This document shows, piece by piece, positions 17,224 to 26,673 of a stretch of DNA of 64,000 nucleotides. How positions within the stretch are numbered: the stretch's first letter is position 1; every line of letters starts with the position of its first letter. Origin of the DNA: an uncultured Ilumatobacter sp. (GTDB lineage Bacteria; Actinomycetota; Acidimicrobiia; Acidimicrobiales; Ilumatobacteraceae); NCBI GenBank assembly GCA_905480335.1, contig CAJQPY010000028.1, positions 55,634 through 119,633 on the forward strand. Reading direction: 5' to 3'. A program made the position numbers and the translations under genes. The notes under the pieces are model-generated. The model was not told the origin of the DNA. It made no database searches and saw nothing but the letters and a program-made list of their open reading frames with translations.

Positions 17224-18126
17224 ATGGCGCCTCATCTCGACGCCTCGACCGTCAAGCCGCTTGCGAGTTGGAGGAAGGTGATGCAAGCACTGGTCACCGG
17301 TCACGGCCTTCCCGAGGCGCAAATCGATGACACTCTGCTGCGTCGTGGTCCGGATGCACTTCTGTCACGCAGCGCGTTAATCGACGGACTCGGGTCGCTC
17401 GTCAAGACCGCAACCGTGTTCCCGGGTAACGCTTCGTATGGCCGTCCAACGGTCAACGGTTCCGTCTCGCTGTTCGCCGACGACACCGGCGAACTAGACG
17501 CCACGCTCGACTTTCATATGCTGACCAAATGGAAGACCGCTGCCGACTCGCTGCTGGCTGCCTCCAGGCTTGCGCCTCCCAAAGTCGGTGAGATCCTGAT
17601 CGTCGGATCAGGCAACATGGCGGCCTCGATGATCGAGGCGTATCGCAGCGTCTGGCCAGATGCCCGATTCAACATCTGGAGCCGGAATCCAACGGCTGCG
17701 GTTGAGTTGGCGGATTTGTCCGATGCCACGGCGGCAGCTGATCTCCAGCACGCCGTCTGGAGCGCCGACATCGTTTCAACCTCCACTATGGCGACTGAGG
17801 CCCTGATCTTGGGTTCCTGGCTCCGCCCTGGACAACATCTCGATCTGATCGGAGGCTTTCGGCCCGACATGCGCGAGGCAGATGATGAATGCCTCGCTCG
17901 CAGTCGAGTCTTCGTCGACAGCCGTCGAACCGCTGCCCACGTCGGCGACATCGGCGACCCCCTCAAATCCGGCGCGTTGCCCCACGTGGAGGCCGACTTC
18001 CGCGACCTCGCGACAGGAGGCTTCTGCCGGGTTGATCCAGATGAGATCACCGTATTCAAGAACGCAGGTGGCGCGCATCTCGATCTGATGGTGGCCCGAC
18101 ATCTCTCCGATCTTGCCTCTGCCTGA
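17224..18126 (+). CDS. Ornithine cyclodeaminase/mu-crystallin family protein
   Basis: A 300-aa NAD(P)-dependent protein. The N-terminal substrate domain contains LVKTATVFPGN and TKWKTAADSLLAA, where the usual Arg-Thr of the family is Lys-Thr. The Rossmann motif IVGSGNMAASMIEAY begins near 122, and IWSRNP, VSTSTMATE and DLIGGFRPDMREAD follow the family order. Members include ornithine cyclodeaminase, ketimine reductases and amino-acid dehydrogenases, so the reaction is not assigned. It starts 2 bp after the acyl-CoA synthetase stop and is likely cotranslated with it. Confidence 0.85.
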   Translation: MAPHLDASTVKPLASWRKVMQALVTGHGLPEAQIDDTLLRRGPDALLSRSALIDGLGSLVKTATVFPGNASYGRPTVNGSVSLFADDTGELDATLDFHMLTKWKTAADSLLAASRLAPPKVGEILIVGSGNMAASMIEAYRSVWPDARFNIWSRNPTAAVELADLSDATAAADLQHAVWSADIVSTSTMATEALILGSWLRPGQHLDLIGGFRPDMREADDECLARSRVFVDSRRTAAHVGDIGDPLKSGALPHVEADFRDLATGGFCRVDPDEITVFKNAGGAHLDLMVARHLSDLASA

Positions 18127-18206
18127 GTTGTTAGCAAACACTCCCATCGCCGATGAACAGTCCTCTATGGTTTGGCTAGGACTGAAACGGATGAAAGGTG
18201 GTTGAC

Positions 18207-19412
18207 ATGGGTCTCATGGATAAACTCAAGGGCGAACTCGTCGACATCATCGAGTGGATCGATGACTCTCGCTCAACCCTGGCGTGGCGTTTTCCCCGCT
18301 ACCAGAACGAAATCAAAAACGGTGCCGAACTGATCGTCCGGGAGGGGCAGGAGGCGGTGTTCGTGTACCGCGGTGCAATTGCGGACAAGTTCCTGCCCGG
18401 GCACTACGAACTTAAATCCGAAAACCTCCCGGTCCTTTCGACCCTGCAGGGTTGGAAACACGGCTTCGACAGCCCCTTCCGGTCCGAGGTTTACTTCATC
18501 AACACTCGTCCGGTCACCGACATTCGCTGGGGCACGCCTCAACCGGTGACCGTCCGTGACCCCGACTTCAAGATGGTCCAGGTCCGGGCAAACGGACTCT
18601 GCGTCGTGAAGATCGTCGACATCGAAATCTTTCTGAAGGAGGTCATCGGCACTGACTCCGCCGTTGAGGCTGACGAGATCACCGAATTACTCCGGCGCGT
18701 GATCTCGATGGCCTTCTCCGACATGGTGATGGAGTCGGGTCTCGGGGCTATCGATCTGCAGGGACAGCAGGTTTCCCTGTCAGGACGGCTCGCCGAGTTC
18801 GTGCAGCAACGTGTCGACGACGAGTTCGGCCTCGCTATTCCCGAGATGACGATGAATATCTCGCTCCCCGATGAGATCACGCAGGCAATGACGCGTGGCG
18901 TTGCCAAGGGCGTTGAGGCCTCAGGGTTCGTCGAGAACGTCGACTTAAACAAGTACCAGCAGGCCCAGGCCGCCGATGCAATGCTCGCTGCAGCCGAAAA
19001 CGAGGGCAGCTCCGTCATGGGCGACATGATGCAGATGGGCATGGGCGTTACGATGGCAGGCCAGATGGCCAACCAAATGGGTGGAATCGGCCAACAAACA
19101 TCACCGGCCCCCCAACCAGCCGCGACCGTCAACCCCGGCGGGACTCCACCGCCTCTCCCAGGCCAGCAGATGTTCCACGTCGATCATGGCGGCACTCCCG
19201 GCGGGCCCTACAACATGACTCAGATGCAGCAGGGCATCCAGAGCGGACAGGTCACCGGGCAGACGCTCGTTTGGGCGCAGGGTATGGCTGCGTGGGCACC
19301 CGCCCAGACCGTGCCCGAACTGCAAGCCTTATTTGCCGCTCCGCCTCCGATGCCGCCGACCAACCCGACTCCCCCTCCGGTGCCGCCACCACCCGCTTCA
19401 CCGACGGCGTGA
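18207..19412 (+). CDS. SPFH (band 7) protein with C-terminal GYF_2 domain, YdjI-like
   Basis: A 401-aa protein without a clear membrane helix. Residues about 20-250 form an SPFH domain of the YdjI type (IIEWIDDSRSTLAWRFPRYQNEI near the start, FPEM-like FGLAIPEMTMNISLPDEI late). A Met/Gly-rich stretch follows (MGDMMQMGMG), then a GYF_2 domain (YNMTQMQQGI ... LVWAQGMAAWAPAQ) and a proline tail. ATG at 18207 is set by AAAGGTGG ending six bases upstream; a GTG three codons earlier lies inside that site. It heads a three-gene operon with a zinc-ribbon protein. YdjI relatives sit with PspA-type envelope-stress proteins. Confidence 0.83.
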   Translation: MGLMDKLKGELVDIIEWIDDSRSTLAWRFPRYQNEIKNGAELIVREGQEAVFVYRGAIADKFLPGHYELKSENLPVLSTLQGWKHGFDSPFRSEVYFINTRPVTDIRWGTPQPVTVRDPDFKMVQVRANGLCVVKIVDIEIFLKEVIGTDSAVEADEITELLRRVISMAFSDMVMESGLGAIDLQGQQVSLSGRLAEFVQQRVDDEFGLAIPEMTMNISLPDEITQAMTRGVAKGVEASGFVENVDLNKYQQAQAADAMLAAAENEGSSVMGDMMQMGMGVTMAGQMANQMGGIGQQTSPAPQPAATVNPGGTPPPLPGQQMFHVDHGGTPGGPYNMTQMQQGIQSGQVTGQTLVWAQGMAAWAPAQTVPELQALFAAPPPMPPTNPTPPPVPPPPASPTA

Positions 19413-19416
19413 CCCG

Positions 19417-20718
19417 ATGAGCCAAACGCCACCGCCGCTCGGCGGATCCCAACCGCCGCCCCCGGGAGGATCGCAGCCCCCGCCACCACATCCCCCGCCA
19501 CCACCACCCCCAGCACCGCCACTGATGCCGGAGCCGACCACAGCCAGCGCCGACGCAGTCCACCCGCCCGAGGCCAACTCCAATGCGCAGTCTGAACAAA
19601 CAAAGGCGATAAAGCATGTCACCGAGCAGTCACGGACGTACCCGTGCACGGCCTGCGGCGGCGAACTCCACTTCGACATCACAACGCAGATGCTCAAGTG
19701 CCAACACTGCGGCAACACCCACGCGCTAACCGAAGGTGACGGCGAAGTCGTCGAGAACGACCTGCGCTCGGCGCTGCGGATGGTCCGCGAAGGCAAGGTG
19801 CGCCACTCAGCAAATTCCATCAGCGAGGAGAAGGAGGTCGTCTGCCAGAACTGTGGTGGCCACACAACCTTCACCGGCAGCTTGACCGCCAACAACTGCC
19901 CGTACTGTGCGACGCCGATCCAGCGCGACGACGTCCACGAGGCTCCAGAGCGGCTTCCCGTCGATGCGGTCCTGCCGTTCCAGATCGATGATGACCAGGC
20001 CGCAGAACTGATCGAGCAGTGGATCAACGGACGCTGGTTCGCACCCTCCGAGTTCAAGCGGTACAACCGGACCGGCTCGTTCCAAAGCGTCTACATGGCG
20101 TACTTCACCTACGACGCTGACACAATCACGACATACACCGGCCAACGCGGAGTGACCCGAACGCGCACGGTGGGCAGCGGCGACAATCGGCGCACCGAGA
20201 CCTATACCGAGTGGTACCCGGCGAGCGGCACGGTAGGGAATCGGTTCGACGATGTCCCTGTCCTGGCCAACACGGGCTTCGAAAAGCAACGAATTGACAA
20301 GCTCGAGCCATGGCCAACGCAACAGGCGAAGCCGTACTCAGCCGAGTACGCAGCCGGCCATCTCGCTCGCACCTACGACCACGACGTCGAGGAGTGCCTC
20401 GGTGAGGCCACGGCGGTGATGGAGGATGAGATCCGAGGAACTGTCCGACGCGACATCGGCGGGAGCGCCCAGCGAATCAACACGATGAGCGTTCGTTGGC
20501 GTGACATGACGTACAAACACCTGCTTTTGCCACTGTGGCTGCTCACGGTGATCTACGACGAACGTCCCTTTCAGGTGTACATCAACGGCGTCACCGGAGA
20601 GGTGCACGGCGCCCGACCGTACAGCAAGGTCAAGATCGTTTTCGCGGTGGCGGCAGGGGTGATCCTCGCGATTTTGCTCGTCGTGGCGGTTAACGCATCA
20701 GGGGGTGGCTCCGGATGA
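19417..20718 (+). CDS. Double zinc-ribbon membrane protein, YdjG-like
   Basis: A 433-aa protein: a proline/glycine-rich N-terminus (about 1-45), a TFIIB-type zinc ribbon (CTACGG ... CQHCG), a second ribbon (CQNCGG ... CPYCA), a middle domain beginning LPVDAVLPFQI with W- and Y-rich strands (YMAYFTYDADT), and one C-terminal transmembrane helix (about 407-428). This order matches Bacillus YdjG-like proteins, annotated as zinc-ribbon or mislabelled helicase-like. ATG at 19417 lies 4 bp after the SPFH gene. The stop overlaps the next gene by ATGA. Function is unknown; a membrane-stress complex with the SPFH partner is inferred. Confidence 0.8.
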   Translation: MSQTPPPLGGSQPPPPGGSQPPPPHPPPPPPPAPPLMPEPTTASADAVHPPEANSNAQSEQTKAIKHVTEQSRTYPCTACGGELHFDITTQMLKCQHCGNTHALTEGDGEVVENDLRSALRMVREGKVRHSANSISEEKEVVCQNCGGHTTFTGSLTANNCPYCATPIQRDDVHEAPERLPVDAVLPFQIDDDQAAELIEQWINGRWFAPSEFKRYNRTGSFQSVYMAYFTYDADTITTYTGQRGVTRTRTVGSGDNRRTETYTEWYPASGTVGNRFDDVPVLANTGFEKQRIDKLEPWPTQQAKPYSAEYAAGHLARTYDHDVEECLGEATAVMEDEIRGTVRRDIGGSAQRINTMSVRWRDMTYKHLLLPLWLLTVIYDERPFQVYINGVTGEVHGARPYSKVKIVFAVAAGVILAILLVVAVNASGGGSG

Positions 20719-21338
20719 TCAGTGCGCTCCTGGTCCTGACCGTCGCTGCAGTCATCGGCTTCGCCATCGCGCTCGCCGTGCGGTCGAAGCGCGAGTTCGA
20801 CGAGCAAAACCAGGTGGTCCCCGGACGCTCATCGCCGGCGCCGGCGAGTTGGGCAGGAGCACACTCGCGCGAGGCCAAGCTGCACCGACGCCTCGGTAAT
20901 GCCGTCCGAGGCGCACATGCCAACCCCCGCCTCGTGGAATTGGGGCTTGCCGCACAGCTGCGCTCGATCGATGCCGAAGCGATGGCCATCGACGAGCGAC
21001 TCGTCGCCGCAGCCGGCCTACCGGCGGCACATCGGGATGCGACGATCGAGTCACTCGAGGCGAGCGTGGTACAACTGGAAAAAGCAGTAGTCGAGGTGGT
21101 GAACAGCATCTCTGTCGCCGAATCAAAGCAACAACTCGAACAGGCCGTGTCGGCCGCCGATCTCAAGTTGCAGGCGCTGGCGGCCGCACGTGCCGAAGTC
21201 GAGATGATCGATCGACAAGTTGCCGGTACCGATGCCGTCGCGCGCGAAATCGCCCAGCAGGCCCAGACCTCTCCACCTCCACCTGCTCCACGGTCCGACC
21301 CCGCATCTGGGACGGCATCCGACATCGACCGCTCGTAG
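20715..21338 (+). CDS. N-terminally anchored coiled-coil protein of unknown function
   Basis: A 207-aa protein with one N-terminal membrane helix (about 3-22) followed by basic residues, so the bulk should be cytoplasmic. Residues about 75-180 are Ala/Glu/Leu-rich heptad-like helix (LEASVVQLEKAVVEVV, SAADLKLQALAAARAEVEMI) predicted to form a coiled coil. The end is Pro/Ser-rich. No family is recognised. It overlaps the zinc-ribbon gene by ATGA and ends 9 bp before menG, so it belongs to the SPFH operon and could act as its PspA-like helical component, which is speculation. Confidence 0.7.
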   Translation: MISALLVLTVAAVIGFAIALAVRSKREFDEQNQVVPGRSSPAPASWAGAHSREAKLHRRLGNAVRGAHANPRLVELGLAAQLRSIDAEAMAIDERLVAAAGLPAAHRDATIESLEASVVQLEKAVVEVVNSISVAESKQQLEQAVSAADLKLQALAAARAEVEMIDRQVAGTDAVAREIAQQAQTSPPPPAPRSDPASGTASDIDRS

Positions 21339-21347
21339 CCTGACAGC

Positions 21348-22094
21348 GTGACGACAGAGACGACACCCGACGGAGGCACCGATCCCACCGCGCCCACCCG
21401 TCGGTGGGACACCGACGATCTGCCTGAGGGTGATGAGAAGGTCGCCGCAGTGCGCGACATGTTCGATGCAATCGCACCGAAGTACGACCGCCTGAATCGC
21501 ATTATCTCTTTCCGACTCGACGTCCGGTGGCGAAAGCGGGCTATCCGCGACCTCGCACTCCCCGCAGGGTCCAGCGTTCTCGACCTTGCTAGTGGCACCG
21601 GCGATCTTTGCGTCGACCTGGCGGCTGCAGAGCTGCGCCCATTCTCCATGGATCTCAGCTTCGGCATGCTCGCCGCAGATCGTTCAGGTGTCCCGCGGGT
21701 TCAGACAGACATACTCAAGCTGCCAGTTCCAGACCGGTCCGTCGACGGCGCCACCTGCGGATTCGCATTGCGGAACCTGCTCGATCTCGGCGACTTCTTC
21801 ACCGAACTCAGCCGTGTGGTCCGGCCCGGCGGCCGGATCGCACTCCTTGACGTCAGCACCCCACCGAACCGAGTCTTGCGCTTCGGAAACAACATCTACT
21901 TTGGCAGGTTAGTTCCGAAGATCGGTGCGGCGTTGTCGGATGGCGCGGCGTACAGCTACCTCCCCAAGAGCGTCGCATATCTGCCCAAACCCGCAGAGAT
22001 GCTGGCGGTTCTGCGTGATGCCGGATTCGATGATGCGACGCACCGGCAAATGTCCGGCGGATTGACCCAGCTGATGGTTGGCACTCGGAGCTGA
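21348..22094 (+). CDS. menG: Demethylmenaquinone methyltransferase
   Basis: SAM-dependent C-methyltransferase for the last step of menaquinone synthesis (UbiE/MenG family). The 248-aa protein carries MFDAIAPKYDRLNRIISF, motif I VLDLASGTGDL near 74, and the signature FALRNLLDLGDFF with RVVRPGGRIALLDVS. A C-terminal segment SYLPKSV ... GGLTQLMVGT completes the family pattern. GTG at 21348 is the start. It leads a men gene region: menF follows 24 bp downstream, while menD, menH, menA and menE lie within 7 kb. Confidence 0.93.
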   Translation: MTTETTPDGGTDPTAPTRRWDTDDLPEGDEKVAAVRDMFDAIAPKYDRLNRIISFRLDVRWRKRAIRDLALPAGSSVLDLASGTGDLCVDLAAAELRPFSMDLSFGMLAADRSGVPRVQTDILKLPVPDRSVDGATCGFALRNLLDLGDFFTELSRVVRPGGRIALLDVSTPPNRVLRFGNNIYFGRLVPKIGAALSDGAAYSYLPKSVAYLPKPAEMLAVLRDAGFDDATHRQMSGGLTQLMVGTRS

Positions 22095-22118
22095 GTTCGT
22101 GACATTCGGTGCCAAACG

Positions 22119-23309
22119 ATGAAGGCGACCAGCCGGCCACTGGAGGCATATACCGATGCCCCCATAGATCTTAACGACGTCGCCGGTGACGATGGTGTGC
22201 TGTTCGTACGTGGCGGGTCTGGCCTTGCGGGTCGCGGCATTGCAGCTCGAATACCGGTCGATGAGGCCGCTGGGGTGCTCCGATCGATCCAACACGACTC
22301 GACCGTCGAGCATGCCGCACCGGTTGCCATCGGTGCCGTACCTTTCGCTCCAGGATCGGCCGCCGAACTGCTGATCCCGGCGGTGACCGTCGTTAAACGC
22401 GGCGAGCAAGCCTGGGTGACGGTCATCGACGGCAGCGACATCGAGGGTGCCCTGGCCCCGCCGCCCGAACCGGTGCCAGCGGCACCCGAGTGGTCGATCA
22501 CACCGGTGGTCGAGGTCAATCGCTACCTAAAGGCCGTTGCGGCAGCACGCAATGCCGTGCGCTCCGGACGGCTCACGAAAGCAGTCGTAGCCCGACCGAT
22601 TCTCGTTGAGGCCAGCGAACCGATCAGCATCCATGCGGTCCTGCGCCGCCTACGTGCAACGTTTTCGTCGAGCTATCGCTTCTCTGTCGATGGATTCGTC
22701 GGCGCCTCACCGGAGTTGCTCGTCGAGGTCGACGGCGCCGTGATCCGCTCGCACCCACTCGCAGGAACGACACCGCGCACGGGCGACGTTGACAACGACG
22801 CCCGACTGGCAGCCGAACTCCAAGCCAGTAAAAAGAACCAAATAGAACATCGCGTAGTTATCGACGACGTCCACGACCGTCTGCTTCCGTACGTCAGTTA
22901 CCTTGACTGGGAGCCGGAGCCGTCGGTCGTGACCGTAGCGAACGTCCAGCACCTCGGAACACGGATGGAGGGCCGATTGTCGCAACCTGGTCCGTCGGCG
23001 GTCGAACTCGTTCGCGCTCTCACGCCGACGCCTGCACTCGGCGGGCACCCGCGCGATGCCGCACTTGAATTGATCGAGCGGGTTGAAGGCTTCGAACGCG
23101 GCCGTTATGGCGGCGCAGTCGGTTGGGTCGACGCCCGCGGCGACGGCACCTGGGCCGTCTCAATTCGATGCGCTGAGTTCACCGACAACCGACGATCTGC
23201 TCGCCTCGTTGCGGGCGGCGGGATCGTCGCCGACAGCGAACCACTCGCCGAACTCGCAGAAACACAGGCGAAGTTCCAGGCAATGCTCTCCGCAATCATC
23301 CGACCCTGA
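22119..23309 (+). CDS. menF: Isochorismate synthase
   Basis: Converts chorismate to isochorismate, the entry step of menaquinone synthesis. The 396-aa protein shows the chorismate-binding fold of the MenF/EntC/PabB superfamily: LTKAVVARP with the catalytic Lys, GASPELLVEV, HPLAGTTPRTG, KNQIEHRVVIDDV with the Mg-binding Glu, LTPTPALGGHPR, and GRYGGAVGWVD near the end. A MenF assignment over EntC or TrpE is based on the surrounding men genes and the lysine in the LTKAVVAR motif. It is convergent with menD, leaving 171 bp between them. Confidence 0.92.
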   Translation: MKATSRPLEAYTDAPIDLNDVAGDDGVLFVRGGSGLAGRGIAARIPVDEAAGVLRSIQHDSTVEHAAPVAIGAVPFAPGSAAELLIPAVTVVKRGEQAWVTVIDGSDIEGALAPPPEPVPAAPEWSITPVVEVNRYLKAVAAARNAVRSGRLTKAVVARPILVEASEPISIHAVLRRLRATFSSSYRFSVDGFVGASPELLVEVDGAVIRSHPLAGTTPRTGDVDNDARLAAELQASKKNQIEHRVVIDDVHDRLLPYVSYLDWEPEPSVVTVANVQHLGTRMEGRLSQPGPSAVELVRALTPTPALGGHPRDAALELIERVEGFERGRYGGAVGWVDARGDGTWAVSIRCAEFTDNRRSARLVAGGGIVADSEPLAELAETQAKFQAMLSAIIRP

Positions 23310-23480
23310 CGCCGTTCTGCCACTCACCGGCCCATCGTCACCGCCGCCAGGGCTCTGGGTTTCTCCGTCAAATGTAGGGCCTAACCCTTAGAGGTGCGAC
23401 CAGATCGAAGTCCGGGTGCTCGTTAGGCAGTCGGCCTCGGGCCGTCGTTGATGCGGCGACACCAAAGCCGGGCCGCCGCA

Positions 23481-25181
23481 TCACTCAAAGAGCACGCTCA
23501 CCATGACGTCGTTCAGTTCCTGGTGAGTGCGTACATTGGCGTCGCGACTCGACGGCACGCGACAGACCCACGGACCGGGGCAAGAGATCTGGGCAATCAG
23601 CTCACCGACGGTCGTCGCGATCGCCGTCGGCACCCCATGAGCTGCAGCAAGCGCCAAAACGTCAGTCCCGAGCGGAGTACCGAACAATTGCTCAAAGCGA
23701 TCGCGTTCAAGCAGTGCCGACTGCGGAAGAAACGAGAAGATCCCGCCGCCGTCATTGTCGACAACTACGATCCGCAGATCCACCGCACGGCGGGTGAGGG
23801 CAACCAGGGCGTTTGAATCATGGACGAAAGCCAGATCGCCGATGAGCACGAATTCGGGTGACGTTTTGGCTGGGCGTCCTAGGGCCCGTCCAAGCGCAGT
23901 GGAGACAACGCCGTCGATGCCGTTCGCACCGCGATTGCTGTGGGCCGACGCCGCACGCCCTCCGAACCACTCGAGATCACGGATCGGCATCGACGACGAC
24001 ACCGTGAGCTGTGCTCCGGGCGGGAGATGCTCAGCGAGCGCTCGAGCAACCGCTGGCTCTGACAGCGTAGATTCCGCAGCGAGTCGGTCGATGAGTGCTT
24101 GCTCGGCAAGTTCGTCGGTCGCGTGCCAATCTTGAAGCCACGTCGAGCCGGTCGCTCCAGCTAAATCGATGGCGAGAAGGTCCTCGATCGAGCAGGTGGC
24201 TGCAACGTTGTGCGTCGGATCGATGCAGCCGGGTCCTCCCACTTGGATGAGGGTCACCCCGGGACGTGCCGTCCATTGTCCGAGTACCTTGGAGGTGGAC
24301 TGCCGACCGATCCGCACGACCGTGTCGGGGCACCACTCGCTGGCGTAGACGTCGTTCCGCAGCAGCGCATCGATCGTTGTCACGGTACTCACGTGGCGAA
24401 GACCTGACATAGGGTCGGCAATGATCGGCCAAGCCGTACGATGATGCAGTTCGAGGATCTTGCGCTCGTCTATGCCATGGCGGCCTCCAACGAGGATGAC
24501 GCCGCGCTCGCTGTCAAAGCCGCTAGGGACCACGTCGGTTGGCTCCGCCGCCACCGTCTCAATCACAGGCTCGTAAAAGTCCGGGAGCGCGCGCGGCGTG
24601 CCGACTAGTGGCTCCCGAAATTGGAGGTTGAGATGAATTGGACCCGCGATCGCGTGCCCCCACGCGGTTGCCGCAAGCTGACGCCATCGCCCTGCGGCTG
24701 ATGCCTCAGCAACGCCTGCATCGTGGAACCACGTCACGTGCTCGCCGTACAGTTCGACCTGATCGATCGTCTGTGGCGCACCCACGCCGCGCAGTTCCTT
24801 TGGACGGTCGGCCGTTAGCACGATCATCGGAACCTCGGAAAGGCCGGCTTCGACCACCGCCGGGGCGAAGTTCGCTGCTGCAGTTCCACTCGTGCACAAC
24901 AGCAGCGCCGGCGTCGCGCTCACACCAGGGCTCGGCTCAAGTCCAAGCCCAAGCGCGGTGAACGCCGCAACCCGCTCGTCGTGAACGACATGCACCGTCA
25001 TCTCCGATCGATCGGTGAGGGCGATCGCCATCGGGGTTGAACGCGACCCCGGAGCAATAACGGCATGTCGCACCCCCAGGCGGAGCCACTGGTCGACAAG
25101 CGTTGCGCAGAACGTCGCTTGGACGTCAGCGGGTCCAGCCAAGTCGAGTTCAGGGGTTTCGGTGCCGTCGCTGTCGACCAT
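23481..25181 (-). CDS. menD: SEPHCHC synthase (2-succinyl-5-enolpyruvyl-6-hydroxy-3-cyclohexene-1-carboxylate synthase)
   Basis: Thiamine-diphosphate enzyme joining isochorismate and 2-oxoglutarate. At 566 aa it has family length. The N-terminal PYR domain shows VIAPGSRSTPMAIAL and the CTSGTAAANFAPAV stretch; ILTADRPKELRGVGAPQTIDQ is typical of MenD. The C-terminal PP domain has ANRG-like SNRGANGIDGVVSTALG and the ThDP/Mg motif GDLAFVHDSNAL, then VVDNDGGGIFSFLPQ. ATG at 25181 (MVDSDGTE) is chosen; the open frame continues 33 codons upstream, but those would overlap the divergent DsbA-family gene. Confidence 0.95.
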   Translation of the reverse strand: MVDSDGTETPELDLAGPADVQATFCATLVDQWLRLGVRHAVIAPGSRSTPMAIALTDRSEMTVHVVHDERVAAFTALGLGLEPSPGVSATPALLLCTSGTAAANFAPAVVEAGLSEVPMIVLTADRPKELRGVGAPQTIDQVELYGEHVTWFHDAGVAEASAAGRWRQLAATAWGHAIAGPIHLNLQFREPLVGTPRALPDFYEPVIETVAAEPTDVVPSGFDSERGVILVGGRHGIDERKILELHHRTAWPIIADPMSGLRHVSTVTTIDALLRNDVYASEWCPDTVVRIGRQSTSKVLGQWTARPGVTLIQVGGPGCIDPTHNVAATCSIEDLLAIDLAGATGSTWLQDWHATDELAEQALIDRLAAESTLSEPAVARALAEHLPPGAQLTVSSSMPIRDLEWFGGRAASAHSNRGANGIDGVVSTALGRALGRPAKTSPEFVLIGDLAFVHDSNALVALTRRAVDLRIVVVDNDGGGIFSFLPQSALLERDRFEQLFGTPLGTDVLALAAAHGVPTAIATTVGELIAQISCPGPWVCRVPSSRDANVRTHQELNDVMVSVLFE

Positions 25182-25215
25182 CGTTCTCCGACGATACGGC
25201 CCTACTCTGTCGGAC

Positions 25216-25935
25216 GTGGACACGAGCAATAAGACCATCACCTGCGTTGGAGTCGATCGCCCGACCGTGACGATCGACATCTTCTCCGATGTGGTGTGTC
25301 CTTGGTGCTACATCGGGAAGCGCCGCTTTGAGGCCGGCCTAGCGGACGCGACCGCCGATGACGACCTCGGCGTTGATTTCAAGATCGTTTTCAAGCCGTA
25401 CCAACTCGACCCCACCGCCGCACCAGGCGTCGCCGGGCCTGTAATCGACGCGTACGCCAAGAAATTCGGCGGCCCCGAGAAGGCGGACCAGATCATCAGC
25501 CACGTCACCCGTACCGCTGCCGAGGAGGGCCTCGAGTTCCACATGGAACGGTCGCTCCGAGCGAACACCCTGCTCGCCCACCGCCTCATCTGGTGGGCAG
25601 CCCAACCCGACACGCCGGTCACCCAGGACGAGATGAAGGAACGGCTGCTGCATGCCTACTTTATGGACGGCACGCACGTCGGTGACGCCGCTGCGCTCGC
25701 TGACTGCGCCGCCGACATCGGCGCCGACCACGACGAAGTACTGTCGTTTCTCGAGGGCTCTTGCGGCACGGCTGAGGTAGCCGCCGAACTCGAACATGCG
25801 CGAGACAACGGAATCACTGCAGTGCCGACGTACGTGTTCGATGGCCAGTGGGCAGTGCCGGGGGCACAAGATGCCGCCACATTCACCAAAGTCCTGCGCA
25901 GGATGGCCGAGCGGGCGCTCGCCAACACCGAATGA
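25216..25935 (+). CDS. DsbA-family (FrnE-like) oxidoreductase
   Basis: A 239-aa thioredoxin-fold protein with a helical insertion. The motif DVVCPWCYIGKRRFE carries a CPWC active site near residue 33-36, and the GITAVPTYVFDG stretch contains the cis-Pro loop near the end. There is no signal peptide, so it works in the cytoplasm like FrnE, which is implicated in disulfide chemistry and in polyketide-type isomerisation. GTG at 25216 leaves only 34 bp to the divergent menD; GTG at 25267 (MTIDIFSD) is a credible shorter start. It overlaps menH by ATGA, so it sits inside the men cluster although no menaquinone role is established. Confidence 0.85.
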   Translation: MDTSNKTITCVGVDRPTVTIDIFSDVVCPWCYIGKRRFEAGLADATADDDLGVDFKIVFKPYQLDPTAAPGVAGPVIDAYAKKFGGPEKADQIISHVTRTAAEEGLEFHMERSLRANTLLAHRLIWWAAQPDTPVTQDEMKERLLHAYFMDGTHVGDAAALADCAADIGADHDEVLSFLEGSCGTAEVAAELEHARDNGITAVPTYVFDGQWAVPGAQDAATFTKVLRRMAERALANTE

Positions 25936-26654
25936 CGAACCGGGCCGTGCTCGCCCACGGCTTCACTCAGACCGCACGGAGTTGGGCAGAGATCGAACGT
26001 CGACTCGCTGTGCTCGCTCCCCATCTCGCTACGACTGCTGTCGATCTGCCCGGTCATGGGACCGCTACGAACATCACCACCGGCCTATGGGGCTCAGCGG
26101 ATCACCTTGTCGATTCCGGCGGTACAGGTGCCTACGTGGGATACTCAATGGGCGGTCGCGTCGCCCTCCACGCTGCGCTGGCGCATCCAGAGCGAGTCAC
26201 GAGCCTCGTGCTCATCGGTGCCACCGCAGGCATCGTCGACAGTGCCGAACGCTTCGAGCGTCGAGAATGGGACGAACGGCTGGCTGATCGCATCGAAGCG
26301 ATCGGATTGGACATGTTCATCGACGAATGGCTGGCCAATCCGCTCTTCGGAGGCCTTGACGAAGAGTCGGCCGCACGCAACGACCGCCTTCGTAACACGG
26401 CGGAAGGTCTGGCATCCAGCCTTCGGACCTGCGGTACTGGCACGCAGGATTCGCTCTGGGATCGTCTGGCAGAGATCCAATGCCCGACCCTCGTGCTGGT
26501 CGGCGAGCACGACACAAAGTTCCGCGCTCTGGGGGATCGACTGGTTGCGGCGATCCCCGACAGCCGCTTGACGATAATCGCCGACAGCGGGCACAGCGTT
26601 CACCTCGAGGCCCCTCAGGCGACCGCCGCTGCGCTCAGCGAATTTCTTGGCTGA
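25932..26654 (+). CDS. menH: SHCHC synthase-like alpha/beta hydrolase
   Basis: A 240-aa alpha/beta hydrolase. The oxyanion segment LAHGFTQTARSW, the nucleophile elbow GYSMGGRVA with Ser near 86, a late Asp in GEHDTKF, and the catalytic His in SGHSVHLEAP are all in order. MenH eliminates pyruvate from SEPHCHC to give SHCHC. The assignment rests on the LHGFTQT and GYSMGGR motifs, which are close to MenH, and on its place between menD and menA. It overlaps the DsbA-family gene by ATGA and is convergent with menA, 19 bp apart. Confidence 0.88.
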   Translation: MTNRAVLAHGFTQTARSWAEIERRLAVLAPHLATTAVDLPGHGTATNITTGLWGSADHLVDSGGTGAYVGYSMGGRVALHAALAHPERVTSLVLIGATAGIVDSAERFERREWDERLADRIEAIGLDMFIDEWLANPLFGGLDEESAARNDRLRNTAEGLASSLRTCGTGTQDSLWDRLAEIQCPTLVLVGEHDTKFRALGDRLVAAIPDSRLTIIADSGHSVHLEAPQATAAALSEFLG

Positions 26655-26673
26655 ACGACGTTCTCGACTGGGT

